Below, piece after piece: positions 1-11,400 of a DNA stretch of 50,549 nucleotides. Every line of letters begins with the position of its first letter. Within the stretch, counting starts at the first letter, position 1. This stretch comes from Gaoshiqia sediminis (GTDB taxonomy: Bacteria; Bacteroidota; Bacteroidia; Bacteroidales; Prolixibacteraceae): assembly GCF_025907915.1 (NCBI RefSeq), contig NZ_JAPAAF010000033.1:1-50549 (forward strand). Reading direction: 5' to 3'. A program made the translations under genes and the position numbers. Below the pieces are notes generated by a model. The model ran no database searches, was not told the origin of the DNA, and saw only the letters and a program-made list of their open reading frames with translations.

Positions 1-19
1 CAAAAATCATCAATCAAAA

Positions 20-92
20 GCGGGAGTAGCTCAGCTGATAGAGCATTAGCCTTCCAAGCTAAGGGTCGCGGGTTTGAATCCCGTCTCCCGCT
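20..92 (+). tRNA. tRNA-Gly (anticodon TCC)
   Basis: A complete 73-nt cloverleaf is visible. The 7-bp acceptor stem pairs GCGGGAG at 20-26 with CTCCCGC at 85-91. The anticodon stem TTAGC/GCTAA encloses the loop CTTCCAA (51-57), giving anticodon TCC at 53-55, which reads glycine. The T-loop is TTTGAAT-like and the discriminator base is T92. CCA is not encoded. It lies in the tRNA-tuf cluster conserved in Bacteroidota. Confidence 0.95.
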
Positions 93-177
93 CAAAAGGA
101 AATGATGAGTGATAATTGATTAATGGTGATTGTGGCTTTAAGCCATGAAGTATCAATCAAAAATCATAAATCGAAAC

Positions 178-249
<72 letters not shown>

Positions 250-286
250 CAGATTAAAGATTGAATAAAAATTAAAATTATTTGTT

Positions 287-1474
287 ATGGCTAAAGAACA
301 TTTTAATAGGGACAAGGACCATGTGAACATTGGTACCATTGGTCACGTTGACCACGGTAAAACTACCCTTACAGCTGCTATTACTACTGTATTGGCAAAA
401 AAAGGTCTTTCTGAAGTAAAATCATTCGACTCTATCGACAGTGCTCCTGAAGAAAAAGAGCGTGGTATTACTATCAACACCGCTCACGTTGAATACCAAA
501 CAGCTACTCGTCACTACGCACACGTAGACTGCCCGGGTCACGCTGACTACGTTAAGAACATGGTTACCGGTGCTGCTCAGATGGACGGTGCTATTATTGT
601 AGTTGCTGCTACTGATGGTCCTATGCCTCAAACACGCGAACACATCCTGTTGGCTCGTCAGGTAAACGTACCTCGTTTGGTCGTTTTCATGAACAAAGTT
701 GACATGGTTGAAGACGAAGAATTGTTGGAACTGGTGGAAATGGAAATTCGCGAATTGTTGGATTTCTACGGATTCGATGGTGACAACGCTCCCGTTATCA
801 AAGGGTCAGCGCTTGGTGCATTGAACGGCGAACCACAATGGGAAGAAAAAGTAATGGAACTGATGGACGCTTGCGATACTTGGATTCCACTTCCTCCGCG
901 TGATATCGATAAACCATTCCTGATGCCGGTTGAAGACGTATTCTCAATTACTGGCCGTGGTACTGTTGCTACAGGTCGTATTGAAACTGGTAAAGTACAC
1001 ACAGGTGATGAACTCCAAATTATCGGTTTGGGTGCAGAAGGTCGCAAAACAGTTTGTACAGGGGTTGAAATGTTCCGCAAAATTCTTGATGACGGACAAG
1101 CTGGTGACAACGTAGGTTTGTTGCTTCGCGGTGTTGACAAAAAGGAAATCAAACGGGGACAGATTCTGGCAAAACCAGGTTCAATCACTCCTCACACTAA
1201 ATTCAAAGCTGAGGTTTACGTATTGAAAAAAGAGGAAGGTGGACGTCACACTCCATTCCATAACAAATATCGTCCTCAATTCTACCTGCGTACATTGGAC
1301 GTAACTGGTGAAATCTCATTGGAAGAAGGACGCGAAATGGTTATGCCTGGTGATAACGTAACCATCACTGTTAACCTGATTTACCCTGTTGCCTTGAACA
1401 TTGGTCTTCGCTTTGCAATCCGCGAAGGTGGACGTACTGTAGGTGCCGGACAGGTAACTGAAATCTTAGAATAA
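287..1474 (+). CDS. tuf: elongation factor Tu
   Basis: EF-Tu is the GTPase that delivers aminoacyl-tRNA to the ribosomal A site. The 395-residue product has normal family length. GTPase motifs are all present: P-loop GHVDHGKT near residues 19-26, the DCPGH switch II motif near 81-85, and NKVD near 136-139. Domains 2 and 3 follow, including the [11 protein letters not shown] segment. It starts with [20 protein letters not shown], typical of Bacteroidota. It sits between tRNA-Thr and secE, the usual arrangement in the phylum, and is followed by a strong hairpin. Confidence 0.98.
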   Translation: MAKEHFNRDKDHVNIGTIGHVDHGKTTLTAAITTVLAKKGLSEVKSFDSIDSAPEEKERGITINTAHVEYQTATRHYAHVDCPGHADYVKNMVTGAAQMDGAIIVVAATDGPMPQTREHILLARQVNVPRLVVFMNKVDMVEDEELLELVEMEIRELLDFYGFDGDNAPVIKGSALGALNGEPQWEEKVMELMDACDTWIPLPPRDIDKPFLMPVEDVFSITGRGTVATGRIETGKVHTGDELQIIGLGAEGRKTVCTGVEMFRKILDDGQAGDNVGLLLRGVDKKEIKRGQILAKPGSITPHTKFKAEVYVLKKEEGGRHTPFHNKYRPQFYLRTLDVTGEISLEEGREMVMPGDNVTITVNLIYPVALNIGLRFAIREGGRTVGAGQVTEILE

Positions 1475-1495
1475 TTACTAAGAAAAAATCAATAG

Positions 1496-1528
1496 ATAAG
1501 TCCCGGGTCTAAGGATCCGGGACTATTT
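1496..1528 (+). terminator. hairpin after tuf
   Basis: An 8-bp GC-rich perfect stem, AGTCCCGG (1499-1506) with CCGGGACT (1517-1524), extends inward by three more pairs to a TAAG loop. The downstream tract is only ATTTA, so it could be a partial terminator or an RNA-processing or stability hairpin limiting read-through from tuf into secE. Confidence 0.5.
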
Positions 1529-1529
1529 A

Positions 1530-1593
1530 CGGATGAAGCTCGGTAGGGAGTTTTTCTGCATTTATGAAAGTAAGTTCGACTCTTACCATCCGA
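1530..1593 (+). pseudogene. degenerate tRNA-like element
   Basis: About 64 bases fold like a shortened tRNA. The acceptor stem pairs CGGATG (1530-1535) with CATCCG (1587-1592). The D-arm pairs GCTC with GAGT around a short loop holding GG. The T-arm is perfect: GTAAG (1570-1574), loop TTCGACT, CTTAC (1582-1586). The anticodon arm (TTTTC/GAAAG) has a 9-nt loop, no recognisable anticodon, and no variable loop, since G1570 would be shared by two stems. Bacteroides genomes carry tRNA-Trp at this tuf-secE position, so this may be its decayed remnant or a tRNA-like processing signal. No CCA anticodon is present. Confidence 0.45.
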
Positions 1594-1612
1594 ACAACTA
1601 AAAAATAGTATA

Positions 1613-1804
1613 ATGAAACTTAAACTATATTTCGAAGAGGCATACAATGAACTTGTACACAAAGTATCATGGCCTACTTGGAAAGAGTTGCAAAATAGTG
1701 CCTTTATTGTAATGGTTGCTTCCTTTATTATAGCACTTGTTGTATTCTTAATGGACATCTCTTTTGAGAACATTATGAACTTAGTGTACAGTTTATTCTA
1801 TTAA
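1613..1804 (+). CDS. secE: preprotein translocase subunit SecE
   Basis: SecE is the small essential clamp of the SecYEG channel in the inner membrane. The 63-residue product is the short, single-span form. An amphipathic N-terminal helix with the conserved VSWPTWKEL motif (about residues 18-26) precedes one transmembrane helix (about 29-48). It lies 20 bases downstream of the tRNA-like element and 16 bases before nusG, the standard secE-nusG pairing. Confidence 0.93.
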   Translation: MKLKLYFEEAYNELVHKVSWPTWKELQNSAFIVMVASFIIALVVFLMDISFENIMNLVYSLFY

Positions 1805-1820
1805 GCGATTGGAGATCAAC

Positions 1821-2369
1821 ATGAGCGAAAACGTCAAAAAGTGGTATGTTCTGCGAACTGTGGGAGGAAAGGAGAAGAAGGTCAAGGAATATATCGATAA
1901 CGAAATTGCAAATGCTGGACTTCAAGAGTACATTTCGCAAGTTTTAATTCCAACGGAAAAGGTCTATCAAATTCGTAACGGGAAAAAGATCAGCAAAGAG
2001 CGGAACTTTTTTCCAGGTTATCTTTTGATAGAAGCTGCCCTGGTAGGTGAGATTCCACACATGTTGAAAAATATTACCAACGTGATTGGTTTCTTAGGTG
2101 ACACCAAAGGGGGAGAACCGGTGCCGATGCGCCAGTCTGAGGTAAACCGTATTTTAGGACGCGTTGACCAAATGGCTGAAGCAGATGCAGAGGTGAACAT
2201 TCCTTACGTTGTGGGTGAAACAGTGAAAGTAACTGACGGTCCTTTTAATGGATTCAACGGAATTATTGAGGAAATCAATGAGGAAAAGAAAAAGTTGAAA
2301 GTGATGGTCAAAATTTTTGGACGGAAAACACCTTTGGAACTGAGCTTCATGCAAGTTGAGAAGGAGTAG
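1821..2369 (+). CDS. nusG: transcription termination/antitermination factor NusG
   Basis: NusG binds RNA polymerase through its N-terminal NGN domain and links it to Rho or ribosomal S10 through a C-terminal KOW domain. The 182-residue product has an NGN domain at about 4-115 (KKWYVLRTVGGKE, then the FFPGYLLIE core) and a KOW domain at about 125-180 (GETVKVTDGPFNGFNGIIEE). The ATG at 1821 is preferred over a TTG at 1809: it has a GGAG six bases upstream and gives the usual N-terminus. It is cotranscribed with secE and the ribosomal protein genes. Confidence 0.95.
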   Translation: MSENVKKWYVLRTVGGKEKKVKEYIDNEIANAGLQEYISQVLIPTEKVYQIRNGKKISKERNFFPGYLLIEAALVGEIPHMLKNITNVIGFLGDTKGGEPVPMRQSEVNRILGRVDQMAEADAEVNIPYVVGETVKVTDGPFNGFNGIIEEINEEKKKLKVMVKIFGRKTPLELSFMQVEKE

Positions 2370-2390
2370 TAAATTTTATCATTAATTATT

Positions 2391-2834
2391 ATGGCTAAAG
2401 AAGTTGCTGGATTAATCAAATTACAAATTAAAGGGGGTGCAGCTAACCCTTCACCACCTGTTGGACCAGCATTGGGTAGCAAAGGGGTTAATATCATGCA
2501 ATTCTGCAAACAGTTTAATGGCCGCACACAGGACCTTGCAGGTAAAGTGCTCCCGGTTATTATCACTGTTTACGCAGATAAATCGTTTGATTTTGTAATT
2601 AAACAACCCCCAGTAGCCATTCAATTGTTAGAAATTGCCAAATTAAAATCAGGATCAGCTGAACCGCACGCAAAAAAAGTTGCTAAGGTAAGCTGGGAAC
2701 AGGTTAAACAAATTGCTGAAATCAAGATGGCCGACCTGAACTGTTTTACTTTGGAATCTGCTATGAAGATGGTTGCTGGTACTGCCAGAAGTATGGGTAT
2801 TACTGTAGAAGGTGAATTCCCAGCTAATAACTAA
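2391..2834 (+). CDS. rplK: 50S ribosomal protein L11
   Basis: L11 is part of the GTPase-associated centre of the 50S subunit and is needed for RelA activation. The 147-residue product has normal length. The N-terminal domain carries [20 protein letters not shown], including the conserved proline segment, and the C-terminal rRNA-binding domain ends with the glycine-rich AGTARSMGI segment. It follows nusG by 21 bases and precedes rplA by 14 bases. Confidence 0.97.
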   Translation: MAKEVAGLIKLQIKGGAANPSPPVGPALGSKGVNIMQFCKQFNGRTQDLAGKVLPVIITVYADKSFDFVIKQPPVAIQLLEIAKLKSGSAEPHAKKVAKVSWEQVKQIAEIKMADLNCFTLESAMKMVAGTARSMGITVEGEFPANN

Positions 2835-2848
2835 TTAAATTTTTAAAG

Positions 2849-3544
2849 ATGGGCAGAATTACAAAAAATATGAAGCTTGCTCAGGAGAAGCTCGAAAAAG
2901 GGAAACTTTATACCATGTCCGAAGCCGCAAAACTGGTGAAAGAAATCACTTTCTCCAAGTTTGATGCATCGGTAGATATAGATGTTCGCCTGGGAGTTGA
3001 TCCGAGAAAAGCAAATCAGATGGTTAGAGGCGTTGTTTCTTTACCCCACGGAACCGGGAAGGATGTCCGTGTACTGGCTCTTGTAACTCCGGACAAAGAA
3101 GCCGAAGCCAGAGAAGCCGGTGCTGACTACGTTGGTTTGGACGACATGATCGACAAAATCAAAGGTGGTTGGACTGATTTCGATGTTGTGATTACACAAC
3201 CTCCTGTGATGGGTAAGATTGGCCCGTTGGGACGTGTTCTGGGTCCAAGAGGTTTAATGCCAAATCCAAAAAGCGGTACCGTGACTATGGAAGTTGGCAA
3301 AGCTATCAAGGAAGTTAAGCAAGGTAAGATCGATTTTAAAGTTGACAAATTTGGTATCGTTCATACTTCAATTGGAAAAGTTTCTTTCGATCCGGAGAAA
3401 ATTGAAGATAACGCCCGCGAATTCGTCAACACGATCATCAAACTGAAACCTACCGCTGCTAAAGGTACTTATGTGAAAAGCATTTACATTTCAAGTACCA
3501 TGAGTCCTGGAATTCAAGTTGAACCCAAGTCAGTAACTGACTAG
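2849..3544 (+). CDS. rplA: 50S ribosomal protein L1
   Basis: L1 forms the mobile L1 stalk that helps release E-site tRNA, and in many bacteria represses its own operon. The 231-residue product has normal length. Conserved blocks are [20 protein letters not shown] (about residues 42-61) and the signature [20 protein letters not shown] (about 126-145). It lies directly after rplK. No obvious L1-mimic mRNA structure is seen in the 21-base nusG-rplK gap. Confidence 0.97.
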   Translation: MGRITKNMKLAQEKLEKGKLYTMSEAAKLVKEITFSKFDASVDIDVRLGVDPRKANQMVRGVVSLPHGTGKDVRVLALVTPDKEAEAREAGADYVGLDDMIDKIKGGWTDFDVVITQPPVMGKIGPLGRVLGPRGLMPNPKSGTVTMEVGKAIKEVKQGKIDFKVDKFGIVHTSIGKVSFDPEKIEDNAREFVNTIIKLKPTAAKGTYVKSIYISSTMSPGIQVEPKSVTD

Positions 3545-3559
3545 TAAAAAGTAGTTGAA

Positions 3560-4078
3560 ATGAAAAGATCGGAAAAATTAGAGATTATTGATAATCTGAC
3601 GCAAGAGATCAATTCTTACAGCCATTTTTACCTGGCAGATGTTGCTGATTTGAACGCGGAAGCTACAAGCAATTTACGTCGGTTGTGCTATACAAGAGAT
3701 GTAAAACTGATTGTTGTTAAGAACACCCTCTTGCGTAAAGCATTGGAAAATTCGGAAAAAAATGCCGAAGAGCTTTACGATGTACTTAAAGGCAATACCT
3801 CAATCATGTTTTGTGAGGTTGGGAATGTACCTGCCAAATTGATCAAAGAATTCAGCAAAAAGAATAAAAAGCCAATTTTAAAGGCTGCTTATGTTGAAGA
3901 ATCAGTTTACGTAGGAGAAAACCAACTCGAGGCATTGACTTCAATCAAGTCTAAGGATGAATTACTGGGCGAACTGATCGGATTGCTGCAATCCCCAATC
4001 AAAACTGTATTGGGCCAATTGCAATCTGGCGGAAACACCATTCATGGTATCCTCAAGACACTTTCAGAAAAAGAATAA
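3560..4078 (+). CDS. rplJ: 50S ribosomal protein L10
   Basis: L10 anchors L7/L12 dimers to the ribosomal stalk. The 172-residue product has the N-terminal rRNA-binding domain, with the KLIVVKNTLLRKAL segment (about residues 53-66) that contacts 23S rRNA. A C-terminal helix (about 135-170) binds L7/L12. It starts 15 bases after rplA with no long L10 leader between them, so a separate leader-controlled promoter is not evident here. Confidence 0.96.
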   Translation: MKRSEKLEIIDNLTQEINSYSHFYLADVADLNAEATSNLRRLCYTRDVKLIVVKNTLLRKALENSEKNAEELYDVLKGNTSIMFCEVGNVPAKLIKEFSKKNKKPILKAAYVEESVYVGENQLEALTSIKSKDELLGELIGLLQSPIKTVLGQLQSGGNTIHGILKTLSEKE

Positions 4079-4117
4079 TTTTAGTTACAAGTTTATCGCA
4101 TAAAAATTTTAAGAAAA

Positions 4118-4498
4118 ATGGCAGATTTAAAAGTACTTGCAGAAGAGTTAGTAAACTTGACTGTAAAAGAAGTTAATGAATTAGCTGACATTTTAAAAAC
4201 AGAATATGGTATTGAACCTGCTGCTGCTGCTGTAGCTGTTGCTGCTGGCCCTGCTGCTGGCGGCGAAGAAGCTGCTGAAGCTGTTCAAACTGAGTTTGAT
4301 GTGATCCTGAAATCTGCAGGACAATCAAAACTGGCTGTTGTTAAATTGGTTAAAGAATTAACAGGTTTAGGTCTTAAAGAAGCAAAAGAAGTAGTTGACG
4401 GTGCTCCTAAAGCAATCAAAGAAAAAGTTTCTAAAGACGAAGCAGAAGCATTAAAATCACAGTTGATCGAAGCTGGAGCCGAAGTTGAACTTAAATAA
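4118..4498 (+). CDS. rplL: 50S ribosomal protein L7/L12
   Basis: L7/L12 forms the flexible stalk that recruits translation factors. The 126-residue product has the N-terminal dimerisation helices, an alanine-rich hinge (about residues 35-50), and the compact C-terminal domain with [19 protein letters not shown] and [16 protein letters not shown]. It follows rplJ by 39 bases. A strong hairpin separates it from rpoB, which fits the higher demand for L7/L12 than for RNA polymerase. Confidence 0.97.
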   Translation: MADLKVLAEELVNLTVKEVNELADILKTEYGIEPAAAAVAVAAGPAAGGEEAAEAVQTEFDVILKSAGQSKLAVVKLVKELTGLGLKEAKEVVDGAPKAIKEKVSKDEAEALKSQLIEAGAEVELK

Positions 4499-4530
4499 GA
4501 GACTTACGACCTCAATATCAGGTCTGTAAT

Positions 4531-4569
4531 GGTTTAGAATCCCACTGTCGTGGGGTTCTAAGCCTTTTT
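4531..4569 (+). terminator. attenuator hairpin between rplL and rpoB
   Basis: A 15-bp stem with three wobble pairs joins 4531-4545 to 4550-4564 around a TGTC loop and is followed directly by TTTTT. This is a canonical intrinsic terminator shape. No new promoter is obvious before rpoB at 4609, so it is best read as a partial terminator that lowers rpoBC output relative to the ribosomal proteins, as known for the rplL-rpoB gap of Escherichia coli. Confidence 0.75.
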
Positions 4570-4608
4570 GTATATTTATGTTTTAAGTTCACTTAATTTT
4601 GTTGATAC

Positions 4609-7600
4609 ATGTCATTTAATATTGAAAACCAGAGGATTAGTTTCTCTTCTACAAAAACAGTATTTGATTATCCCGATTTCCTCGAAGTTCAGATTAAATC
4701 TTTCAAGGAATTTTTTCAGTTGGCTACCACGCCCGAAAACCGGAAAAATGAAGGTTTATTCAAAGTCTTTGAAGAAAACTTCCCGATCACAGATACTAGA
4801 AATAATTTCGTACTTGAATTTATCGATTATCAGGTTGATCCCCCTCGTTACGCCATCGAAGAATGTATCGAACGAGGATTGACTTTCAGTGTTCCGGTGA
4901 AGGCAAAACTTAAGCTGTATTGTACTGACCCTGAGCACGAAGATTTCGATACTGTTGTTCAGGATGTATATCTGGGAACTGTTCCGTATATGACAGAGAA
5001 AGGAACTTTTGTCATTAATGGGGCAGAACGCGTTGTAGTTTCTCAGCTGCACCGTTCTCCTGGGGTTTTCTTCGGTCAAAGTGTTCACGCAAACGGCACC
5101 AAACTTTATTCCGCACGTATCATCCCGTTCAAAGGATCATGGATAGAGTTCGCCACAGACATCAACAGTGTCATGTTTGCGTATATCGACCGTAAAAAGA
5201 AATTACCCGTAACTACCTTGTTACGGTCTATTGGTTATGAAAGTGATAAAGATATCCTTGAAATTTTCGGTCTTGCCGATGAAATCAAAGTTTCAAAAGC
5301 TGGATTGAAAAAAGTAGTCGGACGCAAGTTGGCTGCCCGTGTCTTGAAAACATGGGTTGAAGACTTTGTGGATGAAGATACCGGCGAAGTGGTTTCCATC
5401 GAACGTAACGAAGTTTTGATCGACCGCGAAACGGTGATCGAAAACGAGCATATTGATGAAATCGTTGACTCGGGTACAAAAACGATCTTGTTGCACAAGG
5501 AAGATCACAATCTTCAGGATTTCGCCATTATATATAACACCCTTCAAAAAGACCCGTGTAACTCGGAAAAAGAAGCGGTGCTTCACATTTATCGTCAGTT
5601 GCGGAATGCAGAACCGCCCGATGAGGCTACTGCCCGCGATGTGATCGATAAATTATTCTTCTCTGAAAAGCGTTATGACCTTGGTGAGGTTGGACGTTAC
5701 CGTATCAACAAAAAGCTAGGCCTGGATATTGACATGGGTACCCAGGTTCTGACCAAAGAAGATATTATTGAAATCATCAAATATTTGATCAAACTGGTGA
5801 ACTCAAAAACCGATGTTGATGACATCGACCACTTGAGTAACCGTCGTGTGCGCACAGTTGGCGAACAGATGTACAACCAGTTTGGTGTCGGTCTGGCCCG
5901 TATGGCCCGTACGATTCGTGAACGCATGAATGTCCGCGACAATGAAGTCTTTACTCCAATCGATCTGATCAACTCGAAGACACTGTCGTCGGTTATCAAT
6001 TCTTTCTTTGGCACGAATGCCTTGTCGCAGTTTATGGACCAAACCAACCCGCTGGCCGAAATGACGCATAAACGTCGTATGTCCGCATTGGGGCCAGGAG
6101 GTCTGTCGCGCGAGCGTGCCGGTTTCGAGGTGCGCGACGTTCACTACACACACTATGGACGTTTATGTCCGATTGAAACCCCGGAAGGGCCAAACATTGG
6201 TTTGATTTCTTCGCTTTGCGTTTTTGCTAAGGTAACCGACCTGGGGTTCATTGCCACGCCATACCGGAAAGTGACCGACGGTCAGGTTGACCTCTCTGAA
6301 AACGGAGTTGTTTATCTGACAGCCGAAGAAGAAGAAGGGAAAGTGATTGCACAGGCCAATGCACCGATCGATGATAATGGCTTTTTCGTGAATCAGCGTG
6401 TAAAATCACGTTTGGAGGGCGACTATCCGGTTGTTGACAAAGAGGAAGTTCAGCTGATGGACGTTGGCCCGAACCAAATTGCCTCGGTGGCTGCATCGTT
6501 GATTACCTTCCTGGAACACGATGATGCGAACCGCGCCTTGATGGGATCGAACATGATGCGCCAGGCAGTTCCGTTGCTTCGGCCTGAGGCCCCGATTGTG
6601 GGTACAGGCCTGGAAGGCAGCGCTGCCCGCGATTCACGCGTGATGGTTGCAGCTGAAGGCGAAGGCGTCATTGAGTATGTCGATGCCGATGAAATCATCG
6701 TTCGTTACGATATGACCGATGATGAAAAATACGTCAGCTTCGATCCGGAGCTGAAAAGTTATAAATTGCCGAAATTCCAGAAAACCAACCAAGGTACTGT
6801 AATCGACCTCAAACCGATTGTTTCGAAAGGACAACGGGTAACCAAAGGTCAGGTGCTCACCGAAGGTTACGCCACCCAAGGCGGCGAACTGGCGCTGGGC
6901 CGTAACCTGCGTGTTGCTTTCATGCCTTGGCAGGGATACAACTACGAGGATGCCATCGTAATTTCAGAACGTGTCGTGCGTGAAGATGTTTTCACGTCTA
7001 TTCATGTTGACGAATATGCGCTGGAAGTTCGTGATACCAAACGCGGGGTGGAAGAATTTACCTCTGACATTCCTAACGTTAGCGAGGAAGCCACCCGGAA
7101 TCTGGATGAAAACGGATTGATCCGGATTGGTGCTGTGGTTAAACCTGGCGATATCCTGATCGGTAAAATTACGCCGAAAGGTGAATCCGATCCTTCACCC
7201 GAAGAAAAACTGTTACGTGCCATCTTTGGCGACAAAGCCGGCGATGTGAAAGATGCTTCCTTGAAAGCTTCGCCTTCGCTAAACGGTGTTGTTATCGACA
7301 AAAAACTGTTCTCGCGCGTAGTGAAGGACAAAAAAGGTAAGATGGCCACCAAACCGCTGCTTGATCAGATTGACGAAGAATTTGATCGTCAGGTAAGTGC
7401 TTTGCGCGCCAAGCTGGAAGATAAGCTTTTCAACCTGGTGAACGGAAAAACCAGCCAGGGAGTAAAAGATTACTACGGTGGCGATGTGATTGCCAAAGGG
7501 GTGAAATTTACCTTAAAGCAACTGCAGGAAATTGATTATTTGACTGTTAATCCTGGAAAATGGACAACAGACAAAGATAAAAATGACCTGATTTATCAAT

Positions 7601-8421
7601 TGATCCTGAATTATATTCAGAAATACAAAGAGCACGAAGCTGTTGCTCGTCGCAAGCGTTACAATGTAACGATCGGGGACGAACTTCCCGCAGGTATTAT
7701 CCAATTGGCAAAAGTTTATGTGGCTAAAAAACGTAAGCTGCAAATTGGGGATAAAATGGCCGGTCGCCACGGTAACAAAGGTATTGTATCGCGTATTGTG
7801 CGTGATGAAGACATGCCCTTCCTGGCCGACGGAACCCCGGTTGATATCGTATTGAACCCGCTTGGTGTACCTTCGAGGATGAACTTGGGACAGATTTATG
7901 AAACTGTTCTTGGATGGGCCGGTAAAGAACTTGGGTTGAAGTTTGCCACGCCTATCTTCGATGGTGCCAGGCTGGAAGAAGTTACTGCCTATACCGATAA
8001 GGCCGGTGTACCTGCCTTTGGTAAAACGATCCTGCATGACGGTGAGACCGGTCAACCTTTCGACCAGCCTGCAACTGTGGGTATCATCTACATGTTGAAA
8101 CTGGGACACATGGTTGAAGACAAGATGCACGCCCGTTCAATCGGACCATACTCGTTGATTACGCAGCAACCCTTGGGTGGTAAAGCCCAGTTTGGTGGTC
8201 AGCGTTTCGGTGAGATGGAAGTTTGGGCGCTCGAAGCATTCGGCGCTTCCCATATACTGCAGGAAATCCTGACTGTTAAGTCTGATGATGTACTTGGCCG
8301 TGCCAAAGCTTACGAAGCCATCGTGAAAGGTGAGCCAATGCCGCAGCCCGGAATTCCCGAGTCGCTCAATGTATTGCTCCACGAATTGCGTGGCCTGGGC
8401 TTGAGTGTGACTTTGGACTAA
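4609..8421 (+). CDS. rpoB: DNA-directed RNA polymerase subunit beta
   Basis: Beta subunit of RNA polymerase, forming one pincer of the enzyme and half of the active-site cleft. The 1270-residue product has full length for Bacteroidota. The rifampicin pocket contains [11 protein letters not shown] and [13 protein letters not shown], with the usual sensitive residues retained and no classical resistance change visible. Later landmarks are [15 protein letters not shown] and the C-terminal [20 protein letters not shown]. It is transcribed with rpoC 51 bases downstream. Confidence 0.98.
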   Translation: MSFNIENQRISFSSTKTVFDYPDFLEVQIKSFKEFFQLATTPENRKNEGLFKVFEENFPITDTRNNFVLEFIDYQVDPPRYAIEECIERGLTFSVPVKAKLKLYCTDPEHEDFDTVVQDVYLGTVPYMTEKGTFVINGAERVVVSQLHRSPGVFFGQSVHANGTKLYSARIIPFKGSWIEFATDINSVMFAYIDRKKKLPVTTLLRSIGYESDKDILEIFGLADEIKVSKAGLKKVVGRKLAARVLKTWVEDFVDEDTGEVVSIERNEVLIDRETVIENEHIDEIVDSGTKTILLHKEDHNLQDFAIIYNTLQKDPCNSEKEAVLHIYRQLRNAEPPDEATARDVIDKLFFSEKRYDLGEVGRYRINKKLGLDIDMGTQVLTKEDIIEIIKYLIKLVNSKTDVDDIDHLSNRRVRTVGEQMYNQFGVGLARMARTIRERMNVRDNEVFTPIDLINSKTLSSVINSFFGTNALSQFMDQTNPLAEMTHKRRMSALGPGGLSRERAGFEVRDVHYTHYGRLCPIETPEGPNIGLISSLCVFAKVTDLGFIATPYRKVTDGQVDLSENGVVYLTAEEEEGKVIAQANAPIDDNGFFVNQRVKSRLEGDYPVVDKEEVQLMDVGPNQIASVAASLITFLEHDDANRALMGSNMMRQAVPLLRPEAPIVGTGLEGSAARDSRVMVAAEGEGVIEYVDADEIIVRYDMTDDEKYVSFDPELKSYKLPKFQKTNQGTVIDLKPIVSKGQRVTKGQVLTEGYATQGGELALGRNLRVAFMPWQGYNYEDAIVISERVVREDVFTSIHVDEYALEVRDTKRGVEEFTSDIPNVSEEATRNLDENGLIRIGAVVKPGDILIGKITPKGESDPSPEEKLLRAIFGDKAGDVKDASLKASPSLNGVVIDKKLFSRVVKDKKGKMATKPLLDQIDEEFDRQVSALRAKLEDKLFNLVNGKTSQGVKDYYGGDVIAKGVKFTLKQLQEIDYLTVNPGKWTTDKDKNDLIYQLILNYIQKYKEHEAVARRKRYNVTIGDELPAGIIQLAKVYVAKKRKLQIGDKMAGRHGNKGIVSRIVRDEDMPFLADGTPVDIVLNPLGVPSRMNLGQIYETVLGWAGKELGLKFATPIFDGARLEEVTAYTDKAGVPAFGKTILHDGETGQPFDQPATVGIIYMLKLGHMVEDKMHARSIGPYSLITQQPLGGKAQFGGQRFGEMEVWALEAFGASHILQEILTVKSDDVLGRAKAYEAIVKGEPMPQPGIPESLNVLLHELRGLGLSVTLD

Positions 8422-8472
8422 TGACAACGGAACAGCGTTCCTCTTATTAATTGATATAATAGACATCGATAT

Positions 8473-11400
8473 ATGGCTTTCAGAAAAGATAATAAAGTAA
8501 AAAGCAGTTTTTCCAAGATAGCGATTAGTCTTGCTTCTCCCGAAGAAGTCCTCGAACGCTCACATGGTGAAGTGTTGAAGCCTGAAACGATCAACTACAG
8601 AACCTACAAACCCGAACGCGATGGTTTGTTCTGTGAACGGATCTTTGGGCCAGTAAAAGACTATGAGTGCCATTGCGGAAAATACAAACGCATCCGCTAT
8701 AAAGGGATTGTTTGTGACCGCTGCGGGGTGGAAGTGACTGAGAAAAAGGTACGCCGCGAACGCATGGGACATATTTCCCTGGTAGTTCCGGTGGCACACA
8801 TCTGGTACTTCAAATCATTGCCCAATAAAATTGGCTACCTGCTGGGTTTGCCGACCAAAAAATTGGATACCATCATTTATTACGAAAGGTATGTGGTGAT
8901 CCAGGCTGGCGTTAAAGCGCAGGACGGGGTGAAAAACCTGGACTTCCTGACCGAGGAAGAATACCTGGATATTTTGGATACCCTTCCGAAAGAAAATCAA
9001 TACCTGGACGACGATGATCCCAACAAGTTCATCGCCAAAATGGGTGCCGAAGCGCTGTACATGTTACTGGAACGGATCGAATTGGATGAACTTTCCTACG
9101 ATCTTCGCCACAAGGCAGGTACCGAAACCTCGCAGCAACGTAAAAGCGAAGCGCTGAAGAGGCTGAACGTGGTGGAAGCTTTCCGGGCCAGCAAAAATAT
9201 CAACCGTCCCGAGTGGATGATTGTAAAAGTTGTTCCGGTTATCCCGCCCGATTTGCGCCCGCTGGTGCCGTTGGATGGCGGACGTTTCGCGACTTCGGAC
9301 TTAAATGACCTGTACCGTCGCGTAATTATCCGCAACAACCGTCTGAAAAGATTGATTGAAATCAAAGCGCCTGAAGTAATCCTGCGTAACGAAAAACGGA
9401 TGCTCCAGGAGGCTGTCGATTCATTATTTGATAACTCGCGTAAATCCAACGCGGTAAAAACCGAAAACAATCGTGCCCTGAAATCTCTGTCTGACAGTTT
9501 GAAAGGGAAACAAGGTCGTTTTCGTCAGAACTTGTTGGGTAAACGTGTTGACTATTCTGCCCGTTCTGTTATTGTGGTTGGCCCAACCCTGAAATTACAT
9601 GAGTGTGGTCTTCCGAAAGATATGGCTGCAGAACTTTACAAGCCATTCATCATCCGTAAACTGATTGAACGCGGCATTGTAAAAACGGTAAAATCGGCCA
9701 AAAAGATTGTTGACCGAAAAGATCCGGTGGTTTGGGATATCCTTGAAAATGTATTGAAAGGTCACCCCGTGATGCTGAACCGTGCACCGACACTGCACCG
9801 TTTGTCAATTCAGGCTTTCCAGCCGGTTTTGATCGAAGGAAAGGCCATCCAGTTGCACCCGCTTGTTTGTACCGGTTTCAACGCCGACTTCGACGGTGAC
9901 CAGATGGCTGTTCACGTACCGCTCGGCAATGCTGCTATTTTGGAAGCACAGTTATTGATGCTGGCTTCGCAAAACTTGTTGAACCCGGCTAATGGTGCGC
10001 CAATTACCGTTCCTTCCCAGGACATGGTTCTTGGTCTGTACTACATGACCAAACATCGCGCTGGCGCCAGAGGCGAAGGCATGACTTTCTATTCACCCGA
10101 AGAGGTAATTATTGCTTATAATGAAGGTCGGCTTGAAATGCACGCCATCATAAAGGTGAAAGTGGAGGACGTGGACGATAACGGTGAGTTCTTTAAGCAT
10201 ATTATTGAAACGACTGTTGGCCGCATCCTGTTTAATCAGGTGGTTCCGCGCAAAGCCGGTTATATCAACGAACTGCTGACTAAGAAGTCGTTGCGTAATA
10301 TTATCTCCGATATTTTCAAAACGGTTGGTAATGCCTCAACGGTGCGATTCCTGGACGACATCAAGGATCTTGGTTACAAAATGGCGTATCGTGGTGGTTT
10401 GTCGTTTAACTTGAGCGATGTGATCGTTCCGGTTGATAAAAAAGAAATTGTAGATGCCGGTTATGCCGAAGTTGAAGAAGTGATGAACAACTATAACATG
10501 GGTTTCATTACCAACAACGAACGTTACAACCAGGTGATCGATATCTGGACACATGCCAACGCCAAGCTGACCAATTCTGTGATGAAGACCATCAGTACCG
10601 ACCGGCAAGGATTCAACTCAGTATATATGATGCTTGACTCCGGGGCCCGTGGTTCGAAAGAGCAGATTCGTCAGCTTTGCGGGATGAGGGGATTGATGGC
10701 AAAACCGCAAAAATCTGGTTCTACCGGTTCGCAAATTATCGAAAACCCGATTTTGGCAAATTTCAAAGAAGGCTTGTCCGTGTTGGAATACTTTATCTCT
10801 ACCCACGGTGCCCGTAAAGGTTTGGCCGATACCGCGCTGAAGACTGCCGACGCCGGTTATTTGACTCGTCGTTTGGTGGATGTGGCGCAAGATGTGATCA
10901 TCTCGGACGAAGACTGCGGAACGTTGCGTGGCTTGGTGGCTATGGCTATCAAGAACAACGAAGAAGTTGTGGCTTCTTTGGTCGAACGTATTATTGGACG
11001 TACCACTGTACACGATATTTTCCACCCGCTTACCGGCGAATTAATTATTCGCTCAGGTGAGGTTATTACAGAAGAAATTGCGAAAAAAATCGACGATTCG
11101 CCCATCGAAAGTGTTGAAATCCGTTCGGTGCTGACCTGTGAAGCCAAGATTGGCGTTTGCAGCAAATGTTACGGACGCAACTTGGCTACGGCCAACCTTT
11201 CACGTCGTGGTGAAGCCGTAGGTGTTATTGCCGCCCAGTCAATCGGTGAACCTGGTACGCAGTTGACTCTGCGTACGTTCCACGTGGGTGGTATCGCCGG
11301 TAACATTTCTTCTCAATCCATGGTTGAGTCGCGTTACGATGGTATCGCTGAAATTGAAGAATTGCGCGTGGTTGACTCGGTTGACGAAACAGGAAAGAAA

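Noticed and set aside
1489-1773. 94-residue minus-strand open frame over the tRNA-like element and secE
   Set aside because: It is antisense to secE with no recognisable motif and would be embedded in a strongly transcribed plus-strand operon.
7513-8130. Long minus-strand open frames antisense to rpoB and rpoC (this one is 205 residues)
   Set aside because: They arise from the codon use of the real genes; no family motif, promoter or ribosome site supports them.
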